A stretch of DNA of 64,000 bases from Artocarpus heterophyllus (lineage: Eukaryota; Streptophyta; Magnoliopsida; Rosales; Moraceae), in contig CM046341.1 of assembly GCA_025403435.1 (NCBI GenBank), forward strand, positions 8,455,219 through 8,519,218, given 5' to 3'. Below are positions 36,357 to 46,060 of the stretch, piece by piece. The translations under genes were made by a program, and so were the position numbers. Position 1 is the stretch's first letter; each line of letters opens with the position of its first letter. The notes beneath the pieces are model-generated. The model was not told where the DNA came from and did no database searches. It saw only the letters and a program-made list of their open reading frames with translations.

Positions 36357-36803
36357 GAGCACAAAACAGCGTGTGGCTACCCTTACCATGTTGCCCCCTT
36401 AGACTTGTTTAAGTTTTTTCTTTTGAACTTTGCAAGTGTAGGACTCGTCGGGCAGGCTGTTGTGCCAAGCAACTTGTTGGGTTGTTTGTACGGCGACAGA
36501 TCTAAGGTCGGTATGCCGACCAGCCTCTCTGCCTAATGGACAAGAATAGCTCTCCCTCGTCGGGAGTTATTATCTTGTCCTCCGAGCTAAAGTTACGGCG
36601 TTCTTTTCTAGATCCACATTTCCTTTAAACGCATTGCTCAAGTGAAATAGTATAGGAAAGTTGTATTCTATTGATGTGATATGTACATACATTTTTATAG
36701 CCCTATTGAGTAGGTCTAGTTACAAAAGAATTCTAGCCAGATGTCAAAAAAGGGGTTTCTGGCTCTGAATTTAGCAAAAGAATCTTTTCAAAAGCTCGGC
36801 ATT

Positions 36804-37900
36804 CTAAGGATGTCCGAGCCGATTTCCTTCCATGTCAGATAATATGTATGTGCCCGGTTGTACGATGTCATCGGCCCTAAATGGATCTTCCCACTTTAGA
36901 CCAAAGGACCCGAGGCGGGGCTGTTGGACCGTGACCTTCTTCAGTACCAAGTCTCCAACCTTAAAGCTTATGGACTGGACTCTCTTGTTGTAATACCGAG
37001 CTACTACTTGATTTCGGCCTGCTTTACGAACCGCCGCCCGGTTTCTTTTTTCTTCAAGTAGATCGAGCTCGGTTATCATCGACCTCAAGTTGAGAGTCTT
37101 CTCGTATTGTTCAATTCTGAAGCTAGGCAACCCTACTTCGGCTGGGATGACAGCCTCTGCTCCGTATACGAGGGAGAATGGTGTTTCTCCGGTCGCCGTC
37201 CGGGCAGTTGTTCGTTAGGCCCAGAGCCCTTGTGAGAGCTCATCAATCCATGCGCCTTTGAGCCCTTCGAGCTTTTTTTTCAGGTTGTCTTTAATTGTTT
37301 TATTCACGGTCTCGACCTAGCCGTTATTTTGTGGATAGCTCGGGGAGGAGAAAACTTTCCTAATGCCGAGCCTTTCGCATAGACGGAGGAGACCCGAAGA
37401 TTCAAACTGTTTGGCGTTATCGGTCACAATCGTATGCGGGATTCCAAACCGGCAAATAATGTTCTTCCACACGAAGTTGGTGCACTTGGCTTCAGTCACG
37501 TTGGTACAATGTTCAACTTCTATCCACTTTGTAAGATAGTCTATGGCCACGATACAGTACTTGAATTGTGATCGGGCCGACGGGAGGGGTCCGATCAAGT
37601 CGATGGCCCATTTTACAAACGGCTAAGCCGAGGTCACTGAAGTGAGCGGCTCGACGTGAGACCCGAGCATTCTGGCAATTTGTTGGCATTTGAGGCATTT
37701 TCTAGCAAAATCCCTGCAGTCCTGCTACATGGTCGGCCAGTAGTAGCCCTGACGAAGGCACTTTTGGGCTAAAGAGCGCCCCCCGGAGTGGTTGCCGCAT
37801 AGGCTTTCGTGGATTTCTCTCATTAGATACTCAGCCTCCTTGGGATCCAAGCATCTTAAACATGGTGTGATGTAGTCTCGCCGGTATAATTTTTCACTGA
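36804..37900 (-). pseudogene. Retrotransposon integrase, broken by stop codons
   Basis: Integrase inserts the cDNA into host DNA. From the 5' side (high coordinates) there is an HHCC zinc-binding region at about 37840-37685 (HESLCGNHS... CLKCQQ). The catalytic core follows with the first Asp in WAIDLIGP (about 37600), the second in VTDNAKQF (about 37415) and the Glu in VETVNKTIK (about 37310). A C-terminal module includes a degraded GPF/Y-type motif (KWEDPF, about 36870) and ends with a stop at 36804. In-frame stops interrupt it at about 37728, 37624, 37318 and 37217. It follows RNase H after a stop at 37980. Confidence 0.9.
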
Positions 37901-37979
37901 TCATTGAATACTGGACCGAGCCGTTACGTACCCGACGTGCTTCTTCTCGGTCGTCGGGTAATTCGGCTGTGGTCAGGTA

Positions 37980-39239
37980 TCAGATGATCGGGTCCATCCA
38001 CGTAGTCCTGGGCTCTTCGGCTATGCCTATGACTTCCTTAATGACGCTCAGCTTGACAAGTCTTTCAATGGGGACCAAAGTTAAATCACTTCGGTCCAAG
38101 CCGGAAGCAAATCGGGCAAGGGCGTCGGCTTCCGCGTTCTCTGACCGGGGGATCTGCTTGAAAGAGTAAGACTTAAATTGTCTGAGCAGTTGTTTCACTT
38201 CTTGCAAGTATGCAGCCATGGAGTCTGCTCGGGCCTGAAATCCTCCAGTGACCTTCTGAACCACAAGCATTGAGTCACTGTGGATGGTGATGCGGTTTAC
38301 CCCGAGATCTCGGGCGATCCGAAGCCCGGCCAAGAGAGCTTCGTATTCTGCCTCATTGTTGGAGGCCTTGAAGTCAAACCGGAGGGCATAGATGACCTTA
38401 TAACCGTCTGGGCTGGTTAAGATCAGCCCAGCGCCTGACCCATCGACGCAAGAAGATCCGTCGACGTGCAGTTTCCAGTCCGGCTCCAGGGAAAGACTAT
38501 CCTCACTGCAACTGGGTGCGTCAGACACTTTGATGGGTGACTTCTCAACAAGCGGAGTCGCCTGTTTGGCGTCTGTGAATTCTGCAATGAATTCTGCTAG
38601 AGCTTGAGCTTTGATGGCTGTCCTTGGCACGAAATGCACATCGTACTGGCCGAGCTCTACCGACCAGTTGGCCATACGGCCCGAAATCTCTGGACTCTGA
38701 AGTACCTGCCGAAGAGAAAATTTGATCGGGACGTTGATGGTATGGCCTTGGTAGTACGGTCGCAACTTCCGGACCGAAGTGATTAAGGCAAAAGCCAACT
38801 TCTCCAGTGGCGGGTATCGCTTCTCGGCGCCTTGGAATGCATGGCTTGTGTAATAAACCGGCCTTTGAACTCCATCCTCGTCTCGGACTAAGACCGAGTT
38901 GACGACTTTCTCTGACACGGCTAAATACGCGGTTAGAGTTTTGTCGGACAAAGGTTTGGACAGGAGCGGGGGTGTGGCTAAGTAGGTCTTCAGGCTTTGA
39001 AAAGCTTCCTCACACTCCCTACTCCACTCAAACCTCCCCTTGAGTGCCTTAAAAAATGGGTGGCACTTGTCGGTAGCCCAAGAGACAAACCTTGACAAGG
39101 CTGCTACCATGCTAGTGAGCCGTTGTACGCCTTTTGTTGTCCGAGGAGAACGTATATCAATAATCGTCTGGGCCTTTGCCGGGTTAACCTCGATGCCTCG
39201 TTGATTAACCAAAAATCTGAGGAATTTGCCTGAGTTCAC
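37980..39239 (-). CDS. Retrotransposon RT thumb plus two RNase H domains (uninterrupted 419-codon segment)
   Basis: This is the longest uninterrupted piece of pol. It starts in the RT connection (KFLRFLVNQRGIEVNPAKA) and continues into a gypsy RNase H (about 38950-38600), recognised by LTAYLAVSEKVVNSVLVRDE and YTSHAFQGAEKRYPPLEKLA. A second, archaeal-like RNase H follows (about 38450-38060) with all four acidic residues visible: Asp in LHVDGSS, Glu in NNEAEYEAL, Asp in IHSDSMLV and Asp in NAEADALA. In the first RNase H the usual first Asp is replaced (AYLAVSE), as is common in Tat elements, where the second domain is thought to take over. The ATG is not a true start, since this is part of a polyprotein. 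Confidence 0.88.
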   Translation of the reverse strand: MNSGKFLRFLVNQRGIEVNPAKAQTIIDIRSPRTTKGVQRLTSMVAALSRFVSWATDKCHPFFKALKGRFEWSRECEEAFQSLKTYLATPPLLSKPLSDKTLTAYLAVSEKVVNSVLVRDEDGVQRPVYYTSHAFQGAEKRYPPLEKLAFALITSVRKLRPYYQGHTINVPIKFSLRQVLQSPEISGRMANWSVELGQYDVHFVPRTAIKAQALAEFIAEFTDAKQATPLVEKSPIKVSDAPSCSEDSLSLEPDWKLHVDGSSCVDGSGAGLILTSPDGYKVIYALRFDFKASNNEAEYEALLAGLRIARDLGVNRITIHSDSMLVVQKVTGGFQARADSMAAYLQEVKQLLRQFKSYSFKQIPRSENAEADALARFASGLDRSDLTLVPIERLVKLSVIKEVIGIAEEPRTTWMDPII

Positions 39240-39257
39240 ACCAAACGCATATTTCGT

Positions 39258-39866
39258 CTAGTTGAGTTTCGTCTCATATTTTCGGAGAATGTCGAAGCTT
39301 GCTTGGATGTCGGCCATGTGTTCTTCTGCTCGGACAGACTTTACTAGCATGTTGTCCACGTAGACCTCCATAGTTTTCTCGATCAGCCGAGCAAACATCT
39401 TATTGACAAGGCGTTGGTATGTAGCTCTGGTATTCTTCAAGCCGAAAGACATCACCACGTGGTCGGTAACGAAGGTAGTTTTCACTTGATCTTCCTCGGC
39501 CATCTTTATCTGATTATACCCGGAGTACGCGTCAATAAAGCTCAGGAGCTCATGGCCGGCAGTGGCATCAACAAGCTGATCTATCCAAGGAAGTGGAAAA
39601 CAATCTTTTGGGCAGGCCTTGTTGAGATCGGTATAGTCAATGCAGACCCGCCATTTGCCGTTCGCCTTTTTGACGAGGACGACATTTGCTAACCATTCCG
39701 GATACTTGACTTCTCTGATAAATCTAGCCCTGAGGAGCTTATGGACTTCTTCGGTTATTGCAGCATACCTTTCCGGGTTAAAAGTCCTTCTTTTCTGTAT
39801 CACCGGCCTGTGGCTAGGTTGGACATTGAGTCGATGGCTAATGATGCTCGGGTCAATGCCATGCAT
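39258..39866 (-). pseudogene. Retrotransposon reverse transcriptase, catalytic Asp lost
   Basis: The fingers and palm of a Ty3/gypsy reverse transcriptase: KKANGKWRVCIDYTDLNKAC, then FIDAYSGYNQIKM, which contributes the first catalytic Asp. The active-site box reads YVDN where YVDD is expected; the changed codon is AAC at 39351-39353 on the minus strand. A stop at about 39255 separates it from the RNase H segment. Upstream, a stop at about 39956 separates it from protease. The domain cannot be catalytic as it stands. Confidence 0.92.
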
Positions 39867-39956
39867 GTCCTCATGAGACCACGCAAAAATGTCCCGATAT
39901 TCGGTAAGGAGCCTTTCCAGGTCGGCCCAGATCTCAGGTCTCAGCTGGGATCCAAG

Positions 39957-42480
39957 TTAGACAGTGTGTTTCGGCCTCTCAGGGTCTAGGGAGAACATCA
40001 CCAGATCCTTGATCGGTGTGGCTCTTACCTCTTCCTCGGGCAATCTAGGGTCTAAGTCTACCAACATCTTGGGTGTCGGGTTGGCTGGAAGATCCGTTTC
40101 GTCAATCAAATAGATGACTGAGATGCCTTGGTGCAGAGCTGTGGCTGCTCTCACGGCACTGGCGTAACAAGCTCGGGAATCCATCTAGGACGAGCGGACC
40201 ACTCCGACACCGCCATCCGTGGGGAATTTCATGGCCAGGTGATACATAGAGACTATCGCCTTTAGGGCGTTCAGTGTTGGATGGCCGATGATGATGTTAT
40301 ATTGGGAGGGTTTGTCGACGACCAAAAAGTCAACAACCCGAGTAACCCGAGCTGCTTCTTCTCCAAAGGTCACGGGCAAGCCAACCTTCCCTACTGCTCA
40401 AACACATTCTCCTGCAAAGCCATAAAGTGGGGTCCGAATTGGTACCAAATGGGCTTTAATTTGTCAAAGGCTTACTTGAAGAGGATGTCAGCCGAACTGC
40501 CGTTGTCGATTAGAACACGCCGAACTATGTTGTTGGCGATGGACAATTCGCACACTAGGGCGCCATTGTGCGGGTGTATCAATCGGTCTGCTTCCTCTTC
40601 GGTAAACGTAATTGGTGTATCCTCTTGGCGACATATCTTGTTAATATGCTCGGATATGTTTATAAATTCACCCCGCTCTATCAGTCGAGCTTTTCTGACA
40701 TATGACCATCGCCCACTCGACGTGTCCCCGGTTACAGGTCCTCCGAATATCGTGTGAACAATATTCGGGGGATCCGATGTGTTCCTAGCGTCGGTTCTGG
40801 GGCGTTTCTGTATGTCTCGGCTTGACGAACCATTCCTTCCCAAGGTGGACCCCGGGGTTATAACCTGCTCAACAAACTCTTGCAAATGGCCTTCTCGGAC
40901 CAACCTTTCGATTTGGTCCTTCAGTTGGATGCATTCGCGAGTACTATGCCCCACATCCTTATGAAATTCGCAAAACCTTGATTGATTTCGCTTTACCTTG
41001 CTCCCCCAGAGCTTGGGTGGTGGTGTTAGCAAATTCTTGCCACTTACCTGGGCGAGCACCTCGCCGATGGTCGCCACTAACGGTGTGTAGCTTTGAAATT
41101 TACCGGTCGGCCCCTTTGGCTTCTCGGATTCTTCTCTTTCTTCTGCTTCTTGCTCTGCTCGACGCCGCCTTGTTCCGACGTTTTCTTATGTTTCTTATCC
41201 TTTTTTGTTCCGCTTGGGCCGGCTTCTTTCCTACAGCTTTTCATGTATTCGGCAGCGTCGGCATGTCTCTGGGCATATCCGAGCATTTGCGAAAATGTGC
41301 TCGGCTGCTCGAAGGCTAGTGACCAGGTTAGTTTTTGTCTCGGAGACCCCCTACAAAAATGTGCTTGAGGGTTTCGTCTTCGATGTGCTTGACCTCGAGA
41401 GCTGCCCGGGTGAATCGGTTGATATAATCCCTAATGTTGTCGTCTCTTTGTTTGACAGCATACAGGTATGTAATTTCTTTCCTCCGCATTTTCGTCGTAG
41501 AGAATGCCGAAGAGAAGGCGTCGGCTGGCTGCCGAAGAGAAGGCGTCGGCTAGCTGCCGAAAAGAAGAAATAGATGATGGTTCGAGCCGTCGGAACCATT
41601 GCTGAGCAGAACCTGTTAGTGTTAGCGAGAAAGCTTTGCACATCGCTGCATCGCTAGCATTCTGCAGTAGCATGTGTCCTCGAAAGAGTTCAACATGCTC
41701 ATCAGCGTTCGTTGTCCCGTCGTAGGACTTGATTTGCGGTACTTTGAACTTTGGCGGCATAGGGGCCTGCATTATATCATCTGGGAAGGGTGGATCCTGG
41801 GCTCCCGTCTCGTCTAGGTCAAATCGACAATTTTGAATTTCGTCGATCTGTCGCTGCAGTGCCCGGAACTGGCGGCTGTTAGTGTCTTCGGGCAGTTCAA
41901 CCCGATAGGGTACTTCGCCCTTAGCACGGCCTCCAGCTCCATGCTGACGGTTCCGGTTTGCTCCCTAGGATCCGAGCCTGTCAAATACCGAGGCTCTAGA
42001 ACCTTGTGGCGAGGGAGCGCGAGCTGCTTGGTGTCCAAGACGGCATTCCTGGACTAACCTGTTATTGGCCGAGATGCCGCTAGTGGATTCTCTAGACTGC
42101 TCGGAGTGGGCTTCTTCACGGTCGGCTGTGCTTCACTCTATCCGACCTCCAGCCTGGTCAGCCTGGGCCGGAGGCGGGAGAGCTGGTGCAGCCTGGCGCT
42201 GAGCCTGCTGCGCGAGCTGTTGCGTTAGGATCCTAACCGCGTTTGTGAGTTCCCAGATCGGGTCTTGAGCGGCCGGGGCCTTTGTCGGCTCAGCCCTGGC
42301 CGTGCTTCCCTACGCCCTGGATCGGGACCTCGCAGTCCGGGGACGGCCCTTAGGCCTACCCATGTTCGGTTGCCTATTTCTTGCATCGCCCGACCCCTCC
42401 TGTCGGGCCGAATCGTCTCTGACGTTTCCTCGAGTCATCATCTTGGGCGTTAGAGGTGATATAGCTGACGTTTGGGTGAA
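39957..42480 (-). pseudogene. Retrotransposon gag and protease, frameshifted
   Basis: Gag (about 42480-40600) forms the particle and protease (about 40520-40190) processes the polyprotein. The gag core is recognisable from PPKFKVPQIKSYDGTTNADE, GSAQQWFRRLEP and RRKEITYLYAVKQRDD, in different frames because of a 25-bp tandem triplication near 41506-41580. The nucleocapsid-like motif C-X2-H-X4-H-X4-C (CEFHKDVGHSTREC, about 40960) is the form seen in Tat gag. The protease has DNGSSAD at about 40488, where DTGSSAD is usual, and IIGHPTLNALKA further on. Several stops occur, including before the LGSQLRPEIW linker to reverse transcriptase. Confidence 0.88.
41506..41580. repeat. 25-bp tandem repeat (about three copies) breaking gag
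   Basis: 'gccgaagagaaggcgtcggc' starts at 41506 and 41531, and a third, partial copy at 41556. Twenty-five is not a multiple of three. The gag frame reading ADAFS before the repeat resumes as STTKMRRKEI in another frame after it. Confidence 0.85.
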
Positions 42481-42486
42481 GGCGTA

Positions 42487-42510
42487 GGCGCCTTCCTTCT
42501 AGCGCCAAAA
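42487..42510 (-). other. Primer-binding site of the retrotransposon
   Basis: Immediately inside the 5' LTR end (CATCAACA at 42511), the minus strand reads TTTTGGCGCTAGAAGGAAGG. TGGCGC-type sites next to an LTR are usual in plant Ty3/gypsy elements. A degenerate second copy lies 81 bp further out at 42576-42591. The priming tRNA was not determined. Confidence 0.6.
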
Positions 42511-42876
42511 TGTTGATGCTTACCGTGATCTAGCGTCGGATCAACACCATGTGCGGCTGCGCACTGTCCGGCCCTCCTTCTAGCGCAAAAATGCTGATGC
42601 TTACCGTGATCCGGCGTCGGATCAATACCACGTGCGGCTGCGCACGGTCCGAGACTTCTTCTTCCCACCTAACTGGCTGCCGTCCTTTGCCGAGCAAACC
42701 CTGCCTTGAGCATCAGAGAGCCCTTGTCTGTTGACTAACCTTTCTATTGCCTCCGAAGCGTCCCTCCTCTTGTGGCAGGTACGCCCGACCGAGCAGAGGC
42801 GGATCGAAGGAGAGTCAGGACCGTGCGCAGCCGTACATGGTGTTGATCCGACGCCGGATCACGGTAAGCATCAACA
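42511..42876 (-). repeat. 5' LTR with inverted ends and an 81-bp tandem duplication
   Basis: The outer end (42876 inward) and the inner end (42592 outward) are inverted copies of each other for about 65 bases (TGTTGATGCTTACCGTGATC / TGCTGATGCTTACCGTGATC). The inner LTR end plus primer-binding site is tandemly duplicated with an 81-bp period (42495-42575 and 42576-42656). The basic LTR would therefore be about 285 bp (42592-42876), extended to 366 bp by the duplication. Confidence 0.75.
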
Positions 42877-42881
42877 GTCAT

Positions 42882-43066
42882 CACAACCAAGTGGCTTGAA
42901 GCTGAAAGGGAATTCCAGGCGTTAGTGAGTTTGGATGTTGATTATCTTGGAGCACTCGGCCAAGCTTCTTAGCAAGGTTCTTCAATGCTTAGTGCTTGCT
43001 CATGATCTTGAAAGTGTGTGATATTTTTGGTTCTTGTTGAGACTAGTTAATTTTAGAATATGGGTT
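42882..43066 (+). pseudogene. RPB7-like (NRPE7-type) C-terminal fragment, part 2, with 3' UTR
   Basis: This continues 33820-33937 after the retrotransposon. With the preceding GTCAT it reads VITTKWLEAERE... up to a TAG at 42970-42972, then 3' UTR. It matches 50189-50355 of the intact NRPE7-like gene base for base over long stretches ('agcaaggttctt', 'gatcttgaaagtgtgt', 'ggttcttgttgagact'). Removing the element and one target copy joins the two parts cleanly. Confidence 0.92.
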
Positions 43067-43074
43067 ATAATTTG

Positions 43075-43190
43075 AGAGGTACTAATGGAAAAAAAATGTT
43101 ACATGGTCGTTCTGTTATGATGAATGGGTTTGTTGATTTGTTTCTTTGATTGTCAGTAGTCTTCCCTTTTGATTTGTTGGTTTTAATGAC
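43075..43190 (+). repeat. Duplicated upstream flank, copy 2
   Basis: This matches 33697-33800 and lies directly before the divergent RPB7-like gene at 43211. The arrangement flank, gene fragment, flank, gene indicates a tandem duplication that predates the retrotransposon insertion. Confidence 0.8.
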
Positions 43191-43210
43191 TTTATAAAGG
43201 AATCTCAGAT

Positions 43211-43808
43211 ATGTTTTCTGAAGTGGAACTGCTAAGGGATGTGACGGTCCATGCTGAAAACTTCAAGAGCAATAGACTTGTTTCCCAGCCTGAGAGTTTC
43301 ATTGTGTCGCAGCTTTTGGAGGACTTATTGAGCGAGAAGGTAAGCAAGGGTCACGGCTACTTTCTTGCAGGTAACTGGCCTGAAGAAAATTGGCAGAGGG
43401 AAGATTATCAAAGAGTCGGGGGATGTGTTGTTCCCGGTGGTCTTCAACTGTCGCACGTTCCTACCATATGCAGGTGAGATCTTACAGGGAATTGTCTACA
43501 GCGTATATAGGGTTGGGGTTTTGTTGAGATGTGGACCCATCAAAATAGCCTTTCTTTCAGCTACAAAAATGCCTGGCTATCAATACGTTCATGGTCGATC
43601 ACCGCCCGACCAGAAATGCAGTCATGATAGAAAGCCTCTCTTTGTTAGTAATGAGTTTGCAAAGATAGAGAATGGTGTTGTAGTTTGTTTCAAGGTGTTG
43701 GCGGTTAGATGGTTTGAGAATTGGGGAAATATGAAGAATGAGTTTGGCATGCTTGCCACATTGGAAGGCGATGCCCTTGGTCCCGTTTCATTGTCTGGGT
43801 CTTCTTAG
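43211..43808 (+). pseudogene. Divergent RPB7-like polymerase subunit, one-base frameshift
   Basis: RPB7-family proteins form the stalk of nuclear RNA polymerases with an RPB4 partner. Plants have several, including forms for Pol IV and Pol V. This copy begins MFSEVELLRDVTVHAENFKS and resembles the divergent plant subgroup I associate with Arabidopsis At4g14520, not the NRPE7-type copy at 49740. The N-terminal RNP-like half runs to about 43370. After one extra G near 43370 the frame changes and continues VTGLKKIGRGKIIKESGDVL to the stop at 43806-43808. The C-terminal OB half is intact (LLRCGPIK, KMPGYQYVHG, LATLEGDALGP). Total length with the base removed would be about 198 residues. A 31-base stretch (43340-43370) has GTAAGC...TTGCAG borders and its removal would also restore frame, but it is too short for a plant intron and encodes conserved GYFLA. 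It is either a recent pseudogene or a sequencing error. Confidence 0.85.
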
Positions 43809-44380
43809 TTAAATCTGTAAACATTTGATTACCAAAAAACCTTTTTTTTTTTAAATTATTTTTACTTTGCTATGTTCTTAGTTTGCATAATCAAGATGAG
43901 TTCAATTTACCCTCTTGTTTCTCTTCATAAAATAGAGAGTTCATAATAATCTTTGCTTTAGTCAAAGAAGTTGGAATCTATGATGGTGTAAATTAGGATG
44001 GGTACTATTCTTCAAGTCCGGTAATCTATTCACCCAAATTACATTTTTTGTTGCTCTGTAAATTAACTTAATTTTTCGACGGATATGTAGTTAAATACCA
44101 GTTATCTTTCCCTCTGATTTATTTACTGTCTAAAGAGTGCATGAATGATAGATACCTAAACTGTAATAGTCCATTAATTTTATCTGAATTAAACTATTGT
44201 GGTCCATGTTCTCCCTTTTCTAATGCGTTAAACAGTACTTGTAACATGCATGTAATATGCACCCTAACTGTTCTTTTCCCCTTGCTTTTTGAAGTTCAAC
44301 AAGTTTCACCCTTTATATATATATATATATTACTCAAACAGCATCGAAATATACATTTTTTGAAACGTTAATAAGAAATA

Positions 44381-44913
44381 GTGTAAATTTTACGAATTCA
44401 GCTCGAACTATGGTATGTGTCAGTATGCCTCTTGAACTTTAAAGTAAATATATGGTGCCTCTTAAACTATAATATTTTTTCAAATTCACCCTTTAAACTT
44501 TGAAATATAATGGCTAAATAGTTTTGGATGAAGTTGTTGAATTTCGTTTGATTTAAGATTAAATATAATACTTAGAGGTTAATATGAGTGTCTTTTTCAT
44601 TTTAAATGACCTAATTAGGTACCAAACTCTTGTATATTATATTTTTAGAGTACATGTTGAAAAGCAAAAAAGGGAAAAAAGTAGAGAATATATCGTAATT
44701 CAAATTGATTGTTTAAGGGGTTTTGAATAAACAAATAAATTTATCCTTTTATGAGAATAACAAGCAGTATTTTATTAAAAAAATGACACGTTTTAAAATT
44801 CAAGAGTGAATACATTGTAGTATTATAGTTCAAAGGTATAACATATATGTTTTAAAGTTTAGGTGCATTTTGACACAAGTAACGTATTTCAAGAGGAATT
44901 CATAAAATTTGTC
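44381..44913. mobile_element. MITE-like inverted-repeat element, 533 bp
   Basis: The left end GTGTAAATTTTACGAATTC and the inverted right end GACAAATTTTATGAATTC pair. The arms stay alignable for about 110 bases through words like 'cctaaactttaaa' and 'gaactataata'. It is non-coding. No confident target duplication was seen. Confidence 0.6.
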
Positions 44914-45429
44914 TTGACAAATAATTTTACATCTTATAGGGTGTATAGTACATTGGTTTAAATTAATTGATTTTAACCAAAAATAGTATAAAGCTTTAAC
45001 ATGTTATAATATGTTATTGTCTAAAGTTCTTATGTGTTGCAATGTTTAAACCACAAGTTTTTGTTTCCCAAACACAAGGTTAATCACGAAAATTCACTAG
45101 GTCTTGCTTCACCTAAATCCAACTCCTATATTTTTCATCAGCATGCAATATGTTCTTAACACACACGCCCCAACGTGATAGTGATGAAGAAAAATACACC
45201 AAAATGGGTATTAGATACTGTTTTTTTTTTCTTTTAATTTAATAGAGTTTTCAAGTATAAGAATCTTTGGGTGGGGAGGGCTTAACGAGGATGGCAATTG
45301 AGAAAACTACATAAGATGTCCCCAAAATGATACACTTGTTAAAACTAACCTCTTTTTTTGACTTTTTAAAACTAATTTTATTTTTTTAAATATTAAATAT
45401 ACATTTACTTTCTTTTATCAAAAATTAAG

Positions 45430-45576
45430 AGGGTGTTTAATAGTGGTGAAAACTACTTAATTTTTATCACAATTTTAATTATAAACAGTATTTTTACATG
45501 CTACAATAACAATAAAAAAAATACTATAATAAAAATAATTTCTACCACTGATTTTCATTGTCTTTTTAAACACCCT
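45430..45576. mobile_element. Short MITE, 147 bp
   Basis: The ends are AGGGTGTTTAA (left) and TTAAACACCCT (right), exact inverted repeats of 11 bases. Further inverted pairing follows (AGTGGTGAAAA / TACCACTGATTTTC). The TACATGCTACAA core is shared with the 63210-63370 element. Confidence 0.65.
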
Positions 45577-45594
45577 ATAAAAACCTAATTTTCT

Positions 45595-46060
45595 CTTACA
45601 GTTGGCTCTCTCTCCTCTCCTTCTCAGCCAAACAGTCTCTCTCTCCTCTCCTCCTCTCGTCTTTCTTCACTATCTCTCTCCTCTCTTTCTCTATTGTCTC
45701 TCTCCTCTCTTTATTTCAGATTCCCCTGCTCTCTCTCGCCTTTATTTATCTATGCCTCCTTCGCTCTCTCTCTTCTCTACCATCATCACTTCTTGTCAGA
45801 CTACCAACAATCCGATCTACGCCTTGATCACCGCTACGAAGTAGTCCGGCAACAGGAGCTGCCAAGAACTCGTGATCCGCATGATCGAAGAAGTCATGAT
45901 TCTCTCTATCGCTCTAGACGACGACGCCTCCTCTGTCGATCTCTCCTAGCTTCACAAGAGTCTTCAATGTTATGATCAAAGATCTCTGTCGTTTAACAGC
46001 GCACACCTTTTCCACGAGCTATTTCTCTCTGGAGGAAGCTCTGATGTCAGTTATTGTTTC
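45595..46060. repeat. CT-to-GA-type module, copy 7 (CT-rich half)
   Basis: A long CTCTCTCC tract (45606-45780) leads to a GC-balanced interior with GATCGAAGAAG and CGACGACG words. The purine tail is weak here. Frames across it are low-complexity Ser/Leu peptides and are not taken as genes. Confidence 0.35.

Larger units (their letters stand above)
33938..42876 (-). mobile_element. Ty3/gypsy LTR retrotransposon, Tat type, degraded, 8.9 kb
   Basis: The insertion is flanked by GTCAT on both sides (33933-33937 and 42877-42881) and has TG...CA ends (TGTTGATGC...GCATCAACA). Reading on the minus strand, the order is 5' LTR, primer-binding site, gag, protease, reverse transcriptase, RNase H, a second RNase H, integrase, an antisense extra frame, then a truncated 3' LTR. 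The second RNase H and the antisense frame between pol and the 3' LTR are hallmarks of the Tat lineage. It has many stop codons and frameshifts, so it is not autonomous. Its GC content is much higher than the surrounding DNA. It splits an RPB7-like gene fragment whose flanks rejoin in register. Confidence 0.93.

Noticed and set aside
36360..36800. Possible extra gene between integrase and the antisense frame
   Set aside because: No open frame of meaningful length and no motif; non-coding part of the retrotransposon.
43340..43370. 31-base intron in the divergent RPB7-like gene
   Set aside because: It has perfect GT-AG borders and restores frame, but is shorter than any normal plant intron and encodes conserved residues. 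Reported as a finding, not annotated as an intron.
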